From assembly GCA_030538335.1 (NCBI GenBank), contig JAUNUE010000004.1:14748-25766 (forward strand): a stretch of DNA of 11,019 nucleotides. The letters are read 5' to 3'. Positions 6,975 through 11,019 of the stretch are shown in pieces; position 1 is the first letter of the stretch, and every line of letters starts with the position of its first letter. The DNA is from Allobrachymonas sp. (GTDB taxonomy: Bacteria > Pseudomonadota > Gammaproteobacteria > Burkholderiales > Burkholderiaceae_C). A program made the position numbers and the translations under genes. The notes below the pieces were generated by a model. The model was not told the DNA's origin. It did no database searches and saw only the letters and a list, made by a program, of their open reading frames with translations.

Positions 6975-7003
6975 ATTATGATTATTTTATAATAATTTAT
7001 GAA
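6975..7003 (-). promoter_or_regulatory. AT-rich promoter with a 16-bp palindrome in its spacer
   Basis: Read on the minus strand, TTCATA (7003-6998, 4/6 to the -35 consensus) is followed after 17 nt by CATAAT (6980-6975, 5/6 to the -10). The spacer holds ATTATT-TTAT-AATAAT (6981-6996), a dyad with perfect six-base arms. It drives toward the small protein and methyltransferase genes with a leader of roughly 50 nt. AT-rich dyads in this place are typical of metal-responsive repressors such as Fur, Zur or NikR; by eye the best alignment to the 19-bp Fur consensus is only about 11/19, so I do not assign it. Confidence 0.5.
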
Positions 7004-7020
7004 TAATTTCCACTTTCCCA

Positions 7021-7043
7021 GCAAAGAACGGGCTTTGCAAGCC
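7021..7043. repeat. Overlapping short inverted repeats
   Basis: GCAAAG (7021-7026) can pair with CTTTGC (7033-7038), and alternatively GGCTT (7031-7035) with AAGCC (7039-7043). They lie between the small-RNA terminator and the AT-rich promoter. No function is evident. Confidence 0.3.
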
Positions 7044-7074
7044 AAAAACATCTGGCACGCGGGCTGAAACAGGC

Positions 7075-7107
7075 AAAAAAAACCCCGAACTGTTTGCAGT
7101 TCGGGGT
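7075..7107 (-). terminator. Rho-independent terminator of the small RNA
   Basis: A perfect ten-base-pair stem CCCCGAACTG/CAGTTCGGGG with a 4-nt loop is followed, on the minus strand, by eight T residues (7082-7075). It ends minus-strand transcription before the promoter at 6975-7003, insulating the transport locus. In the plus direction it is preceded by A8 and followed by no T-run, so it works one way. Confidence 0.92.
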
Positions 7108-7181
7108 GGAATCCACCTGAAATTGAGGGTGGAGGAGACAACCTGTCAAGCGACAGCACAGGGGTGCTGTGAGCTATCGAT
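7075..7181 (-). ncRNA. Probable small RNA with three hairpins and an anti-Shine-Dalgarno-like stretch
   Basis: On the minus strand a promoter-like region leads into about 107 nt that carry no convincing reading frame but three ordered hairpins and end in an intrinsic terminator. Hairpin 1 is ACAGCAC-CCCT-GTGCTGT (7153-7170); hairpin 2 is TCCACC with GGTGGA across a 10-nt loop (7112-7133); hairpin 3 is the terminator (7083-7106 plus T-tract). Between hairpins 1 and 2 the RNA reads UUGUCUCCUCC, able to pair with GGAGGAGA-type ribosome-binding sites; its last part enters the stem of hairpin 2. A stem CTGTC/GACAG (7143-7156) competes with hairpin 1. The layout resembles C-rich-motif regulatory RNAs of proteobacteria; betaproteobacterial toxic small RNA is one family to test. 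The nearest upstream gene on this strand ends 300 nt away, so a simple 3' UTR is less likely. Confidence 0.55.
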
Positions 7182-7187
7182 GGCTTC

Positions 7188-7279
7188 AGTATAGAACGGT
7201 TTTTGCTGCGCCGCACACATAAACCGTCGATAAAGCCTGCTTGATGTGTATTTTACGAACGATTGTGCTTTTTGGGCAA
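7188..7279 (-). promoter_or_regulatory. Two candidate promoters for the small RNA
   Basis: Proximal: TATACT at 7193-7188 is a good -10 (5/6), but no -35 is visible at 16-19 nt spacing. Distal: TTGCCC (7279-7274) and TAAAAT (7255-7250) are spaced by 18 nt and form a more complete sigma-70 pair; use of it would give a transcript of about 170 nt. The two could both be used. The rest of 7194-7484 shows no gene that I can support. Confidence 0.4.
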
Positions 7280-7484
7280 CAGGGTTTTCGCCAAGAACGC
7301 CAAAAACCGCATGAAAACCGTATTTACCCTGACACGAAGGTCTGTTTTGCGGCCTTGTCAAATGGAAAGGTGCGTGCGAATCAAGGCCATGCGCACATCC
7401 CGGCGTTCAACTGACGGCGCATTCCGGTCTCTATTTGCTGCAACGCAGCAGAAATGGGGCGGCAGCGCAACGTGCCGCAAAAGA

Positions 7485-8106
7485 TCAGGCCTTGGGCACC
7501 GTGTCGGCAAAGCTGGGGCGCTCCATCAGCTTGTCCTGGAACTCGGCCAGTTGCGGATAGGTTTCGCGCCAGTGGATGTGCGGAAAGCGGAATTCCAGCC
7601 AGCCCAGCGCCGTGCCGATAGCCACATCGGCCAGCGAGAACTGCTTGCCTGCGCAGAACGGTTTGTCGTCGAGCATGCGCGCCATTTCGGCCAGCGCCGC
7701 GTGCACTTTGTCGAGTTGCCGCTGTATCCAGGCCTGGCTGCGCTGTTCAGGGGTGCGGCCACTCCAGGTGTTTTCCAGCAACGCCAGCACGCCCGCGTCG
7801 AGCAGGCCGTCGGCCAGCGCTTCCCAGATCTTGACTTCGAGGCGCTCGCGCCCGTCGGCTGGAATCAGGCGGCCTACGGGGCTTAAAGTATCGAGGTACT
7901 CCACGATCCACGCGCGAATCGTAGAGCGTCATCGGCGGCTTGGACAGCACCAGGCACGGCACTTTGCCCAAGGGGTTGACGTTGGGCAGCACGCTGTCTG
8001 CCGACCAGGGGTTGTCAGGAACAAACGCGTAATCGAGCTTTTTTTCGGCCAGCACAATGCGCACCTTGCGGGCGTAGGGGCTGGTGTGGGAGCCTATGAG
8101 TTTCAT
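7485..8106 (-). pseudogene. Glutathione S-transferase family protein (YibF-like), split by a +1 frameshift
   Basis: Read through with one base removed, this gives a 206-residue protein of normal length for the family. The N-terminal thioredoxin-like domain shows SPYARKVRIVLAEKK (9-23), NPLGKVP (44-50) and DSRVIVEYL (63-71), the latter carrying the Ser that contacts the glutathione gamma-glutamyl group in the family. The all-helical C-terminal domain follows (EALADGLLDAG, FSLADVAIGTALGWLEF) and ends TVPKA, much like E. coli YibF. The break is an extra C in the CC at 7908-7909 (minus strand GTGGATCGTGGAG where GTGATCGTGGAG restores the frame). The 5' part runs in its own frame from 8106 and the 3' part in another down to 7485. 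No other damage is visible, so the lesion is either very recent or a base-calling error. The ribosome-binding site is weak. Confidence 0.85.
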
Positions 8107-8306
8107 GGAAAACAGCCAGAATTTTCAGATGGCACGCGCCACCCATTGTTGGCTGATTCTAACGACACCCTCCCTGAAATTTGAAACAGCGTGTGCCGAC
8201 ACCCTGCGTCATGGCCCCTTGGGATTGGGCCTCGCTGCCAAACCCGCGCCAGACATGGACGACGCGCAGCCACCCGACATCGCCAGTCAATTTGTAACGT
8301 ATTGGC

Positions 8307-8336
8307 TGTACATACCCTGTCAGCATCATTGATAAT
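8307..8336 (+). promoter_or_regulatory. Candidate promoter of the metallopeptidase gene
   Basis: TGTACA (8307-8312, 4/6) and GATAAT (8331-8336, 5/6) are spaced by 18 nt and lie about 65 nt before the start codon at 8403. The remainder of the roughly 295-bp gap between the divergent GST-like and metallopeptidase genes (8107-8402) shows nothing else that I can support. Confidence 0.35.
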
Positions 8337-8402
8337 GGCACCGTGCCGTGCCGCAGTGGGGCGGCGTTTGCCTTGACAGGCTCACCACGAAAGGGACAAA
8401 CC

Positions 8403-9281
8403 ATGCGTTGGGAAGGTGGAGAACAGTCAGACAATCTGGAAGACCGCCGCGGCCAGGGCGGCATGGGCGGCGGCATGTTTGGCGGCCGCTCCATCGGTTT
8501 GGGCACGTTGGTGATTGCCGTGGTGGCCGGGCTGATCTTCGGCATCAACCCCTTGCAGATCATCGGCATGTTTGGTGGCATGGGCGGCCCGCCGCAAGCA
8601 CAGGTGCAGCAGCCTGCGCCCAACCAGCCCGCCGTGAAAGACCGCACTTCGCAATTCATGAGTACCGTGCTGCGCGATACCGAAATCGTGTGGGACAAGC
8701 TGTTCAAGGATGCGGGCGGCAGCTACGTCAAACCCAAGCTCGTGATGTTCAGCGGCTACACGCCCACCGCCTGCGGTACCGGCCAGTCTGCCATGGGGCC
8801 GTTTTACTGCCCGCTGGACCAGAAGGTGTACCTTGACACGCAGTTTTTCGAAGTCATGCGCCGCGAACTGGGCGGTGGCGGCGACTTTGCCGAAGCCTAT
8901 GTGATCGCCCACGAAATCGGCCACCATGTGCAAAAGCAAACCGGCATCATCGACAAGGTCGACGGCCTGCGCGGCCGCATCAGCCAGACGCAACAAAACG
9001 CCCTGCAGGTGCGCGTGGAACTACAGGCCGACTGCTTTGCAGGCGTATGGGCGCACCACGCCGACGCACAGCGTAAAATACTGGAACAGGGCGATATCGA
9101 AAAAGCCATGAACACGGCAGCCAAGATCGGCGACGATGCCATGCAAAAGCGCCAGCAAGGCTACGTAGTGCCCGACAGCTTTACCCACGGCTCCAGCGCC
9201 CAGCGCGTGCGCTGGTTCACCACGGGCCTGAAAACCGGTTCGATACAGGCCTGCGATACCTTCAACGCGCAGAACCTTTGA
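8403..9281 (+). CDS. ypfJ: Membrane-anchored neutral zinc metallopeptidase, YpfJ family
   Basis: Predicted metalloprotease of 292 residues. A Gly/Met-rich N-terminus (MRWEGGEQSDN, the family's usual start) is followed by one membrane helix at about 32-56, a Gln/Pro linker at 62-78, and the peptidase domain outside the cytoplasm. The zinc motif HEIGHH is at 170-175, with His170 and His174 as ligands and Glu171 as catalytic base; Glu207 in VELQADCFAGVW is the likely third ligand. Cysteines at 124, 136, 211 and 284 could pair as disulfides. The length and motif order are intact for the family (Pfam Zn_peptidase). The start at 8403 has AAAGGGA 6-7 nt upstream; the frame is open 60 nt further up but the family start and ribosome-binding site favour 8403. 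Substrate and physiological role are not established for the family. It is followed after 99 nt by rhlE on the same strand. Confidence 0.95.
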   Translation: MRWEGGEQSDNLEDRRGQGGMGGGMFGGRSIGLGTLVIAVVAGLIFGINPLQIIGMFGGMGGPPQAQVQQPAPNQPAVKDRTSQFMSTVLRDTEIVWDKLFKDAGGSYVKPKLVMFSGYTPTACGTGQSAMGPFYCPLDQKVYLDTQFFEVMRRELGGGGDFAEAYVIAHEIGHHVQKQTGIIDKVDGLRGRISQTQQNALQVRVELQADCFAGVWAHHADAQRKILEQGDIEKAMNTAAKIGDDAMQKRQQGYVVPDSFTHGSSAQRVRWFTTGLKTGSIQACDTFNAQNL

Positions 9282-9290
9282 TGATACGAA

Positions 9291-9329
9291 CAGGCTTTGT
9301 GGCGCCCACCGGGCGTGCCGCAAAGCCTG
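9291..9329. repeat. Long intergenic hairpin after the metallopeptidase gene
   Basis: CAGGCTTTG (9291-9299) pairs perfectly with CAAAGCCTG (9321-9329), and inside it GCGCCC pairs with GGGCGT using one G-U. It begins 9 nt after the metallopeptidase stop. No T-run follows on either strand, so it is not a standard intrinsic terminator; it may protect the 3' end of the message or work with Rho. A weaker AAAGG/CCTTT stem follows near 9344-9359. Confidence 0.6.
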
Positions 9330-9380
9330 AGAACAAGTGCTGCAAAAGGCTTGCCCTTTGTGCGGCGCTGAAGAAGTTTG

Positions 9381-10853
9381 ATGACTGAAACAACCTCCCC
9401 CACCCCTACCCCCTACACCCAACTTCCGCTGGCCGAGCCGCTCCAACGCGCCGTGGCCGGCATGGGTTACACCCACACCACGCCGATTCAGGCACAGGCC
9501 ATTCCCGTCGTACTGGCCGGCCAAGACGTGATGGGTGCTGCCCAAACCGGCACCGGCAAAACAGCGGCTTTTTCGTTGCCGCTGCTGCAACGCCTGCTCA
9601 AGCACGAAAACGCTTCGGTCTCCCCCGCCCGGCACCCGGTACGCGCCCTGGTGCTGCTGCCCACGCGCGAACTGGCCGACCAGGTGGCCCAGCAGATCAA
9701 GCAATACGCCCAGCATACGCAACTGCGCAGCGCCGTGGTGTTTGGCGGCATGGACATGAAGCCGCAGATCGAAGCCCTGCGCAAAGGCGTAGAAGTGCTG
9801 GTGGCCACACCCGGCCGCCTGCTTGACCATATCGAGGCCAAAACCGCCGTGCTGAATCAGGTGGAATACGTGGTGCTCGACGAGGCTGACCGCATGCTCG
9901 ATATCGGCTTTTTGCCTGATCTGGAGCGCATCCTCGCCTACCTGCCCAAGCAGCGCACCACGCTGTTGTTCAGCGCCACCTTCTCGCCCGAGATCAAGCG
10001 GCTGGCCAACAGCTACCTGCACAACCCGATCACCATCGAAGTGGCACGCAGCAACGCCACCGCCGCCACGGTAGAGCAGCGTTTCATCCGCGTGGCCGAC
10101 GACGAAAAGCGTGCGGCCATCTACCAGTTGATCCGCGAAGAGCGCATCAGCCAGGCCTTCATCTTCAACAACAGCAAGCTCGGCTGCGCCCGGCTGGCGC
10201 GCTACATGGAGCGCGACGGCTACAAAACCGCCGCGCTGCACGGCGACAAGTCGCAGGACGAGCGCCTCAAGGCGCTGGAAGCCTTCAAGCGCGGCGAAGT
10301 CGAGTTTCTCGTCTGCACCGATGTGGCCGCACGCGGGCTCGACATCAAGGACGTGCCGGTTGTCTTCAACTTCGACATCCCCTTCAACGCCGAAGACTAT
10401 GTGCACCGCATTGGCCGCACCGGCCGCGCCGGTGCAGCGGGCTTGGCCATCAGCCTCGTGGGCGACCGCGATGCACGCCTGCTGGCCGAAATTGCCAAGC
10501 TCACCCGGCAGGAGATCAAGCCGCAAACCCTGTCGGTGCAGGCCCCGCCGCGCCCCGCACACAGCCACGACGAACGCCGCAAACGCCGCACCGACGACGA
10601 CAACTCGCAGCAAGCACCCCGTGGCGAAGGCCGTGGCGACCGCTACCACCGCGCGCCCAAGGTCAGCGACCCGTTCTTCAACAAGCCCTACGAAGCGCCC
10701 GACCGCACCCAGCCCCCGGCTTGGGAGCCGAGCCAACCGCGCCGCGCCACACGCCCGGGCCTGAGCGCCAACATCCGCCCCAAGCGCCAGCAAGCGGCCT
10801 TGTTCAAGACCGCGGCCACAACACCCGCTCCCAACGGGGAAGAAACGATCTGA
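9381..10853 (+). CDS. rhlE: DEAD-box ATP-dependent RNA helicase RhlE
   Basis: Complete cytoplasmic RNA helicase of 490 residues that remodels RNA duplexes, in ribosome maturation and RNA turnover in this family. All core motifs are intact: Q motif GYTHTTPIQ (29-37), motif I AQTGTGKT (54-61), Ia PTRELAD (94-100), GG (122-123), Ib TPGRLLD (143-149), II DEAD (167-170), III SAT (198-200), V TDVAARGLDI (313-322) and VI HRIGRTGRAG (342-351). The C-terminal tail from about 385 is basic and low in complexity, with a KVSDPFFNKPYE stretch at 427-438 typical of proteobacterial RhlE. The start at 9381 is the first ATG; a TTG directly before it is also in frame. The ribosome-binding site (GAAGAAG) is weak. 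It could be co-transcribed with the upstream metallopeptidase gene, though a hairpin lies between them. Confidence 0.96.
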   Translation: MTETTSPTPTPYTQLPLAEPLQRAVAGMGYTHTTPIQAQAIPVVLAGQDVMGAAQTGTGKTAAFSLPLLQRLLKHENASVSPARHPVRALVLLPTRELADQVAQQIKQYAQHTQLRSAVVFGGMDMKPQIEALRKGVEVLVATPGRLLDHIEAKTAVLNQVEYVVLDEADRMLDIGFLPDLERILAYLPKQRTTLLFSATFSPEIKRLANSYLHNPITIEVARSNATAATVEQRFIRVADDEKRAAIYQLIREERISQAFIFNNSKLGCARLARYMERDGYKTAALHGDKSQDERLKALEAFKRGEVEFLVCTDVAARGLDIKDVPVVFNFDIPFNAEDYVHRIGRTGRAGAAGLAISLVGDRDARLLAEIAKLTRQEIKPQTLSVQAPPRPAHSHDERRKRRTDDDNSQQAPRGEGRGDRYHRAPKVSDPFFNKPYEAPDRTQPPAWEPSQPRRATRPGLSANIRPKRQQAALFKTAATTPAPNGEETI

Positions 10854-11019
10854 AGGCCGGGGATGGCCGCCTCGCGAAGCCCAGCGTATAACACCCCATT
10901 ACAAAATCCCGGGAACCTTTGCAGCTCATCTGGCCTCTATAGTCAGTCCGAGAAATAATTTGACAAGGGTCTTAGGAAGCAAACATGTGTCCACCACATG
11001 CTAACTTCTTGAGATGATT
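10854..11019 (+). other. Intergenic tail with TTGACA hexamer and inverted repeat; no gene recognised
   Basis: The 166 bp after rhlE hold no supportable gene or T-rich terminator. TTGACA at 10960-10965 is a perfect -35 match but no convincing -10 lies 16-18 nt downstream. CATGTG-TCCAC-CACATG (10984-11000) is an inverted repeat with perfect six-base arms placed where a -10 or start site would be, so it might be an operator of a gene beyond the window. Confidence 0.4.

Noticed and set aside
6975..7003. Assignment of the AT-rich dyad as a Fur or NikR box
   Set aside because: Best hand alignment to the Fur consensus is only about 11 of 19, and the known NikR patterns do not fit cleanly. Kept as an unassigned operator candidate.
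7146..7361. 71-codon minus-strand open frame over the small-RNA region
   Set aside because: It has no ribosome-binding site, no recognisable features and ends within the structured region; the hairpins and terminator explain the sequence better.
9021..10793. 590-codon open frame on the minus strand across rhlE
   Set aside because: It is exactly antisense to a helicase with every motif intact; it is rich in Gly, Ala, His and Gln with no recognisable domain. Long antisense frames are common in high-GC genes.
1..11019. CRISPR array, insertion sequence, prophage genes or tRNA
   Set aside because: I saw no regularly spaced repeats, transposase motifs, terminal inverted repeats with target duplications, phage genes or tRNA-like cloverleaf in the window.

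Overview
The window reads as chromosomal DNA of a high-GC Gram-negative bacterium, most likely a betaproteobacterium of the Comamonadaceae/Burkholderiales type. I base this on codon use, the RhlE-type helicase with its conserved C-terminal tail, the YpfJ-type metallopeptidase and the mix of GC-rich genes with short AT-rich promoter islands. The placement is inference; there is no rRNA or other marker in the window.

Left two thirds (1-7010), minus strand: one apparent transport locus. In transcription order it holds an AT-rich promoter with a palindrome in its spacer (6975-7003), a small secreted Cys/His-containing protein (6685-6915), a class I SAM methyltransferase (6018-6671), a second promoter with a 20-bp imperfect palindrome (5903-5933), two tandem paralogous lipoprotein solute-binding proteins of the peptide/nickel family (4197-5870 and 2492-4165), a DppB/NikB-type permease with a very histidine-rich cytoplasmic N-terminus (1320-2501), a DppC/NikC-type permease (368-1330), and the start of the first ATPase (1-364, cut by the window edge). 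From the first binding protein on, the genes overlap or lie 3-31 nt apart. The histidine-rich permease, the conserved His-Gly-His near the C-terminus of both binding proteins and the operator-like sites suggest uptake of a transition metal or metal chelate, nickel being the leading guess, rather than of peptides. The methyltransferase and small secreted protein are unusual companions and are the main candidates for something undescribed.

Middle (7010-8402): a probable small RNA on the minus strand with three hairpins, a UCUCCUCC anti-Shine-Dalgarno-like stretch and a textbook terminator (about 7075-7181), then a glutathione S-transferase-like gene (7485-8106) split by a single extra base.

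Right part (8403-11019), plus strand: a membrane-anchored neutral zinc metallopeptidase (YpfJ family), a hairpin-bearing intergenic gap, and a complete RhlE-type DEAD-box RNA helicase. The last 166 bp hold no recognised gene, only a TTGACA hexamer and a short inverted repeat.
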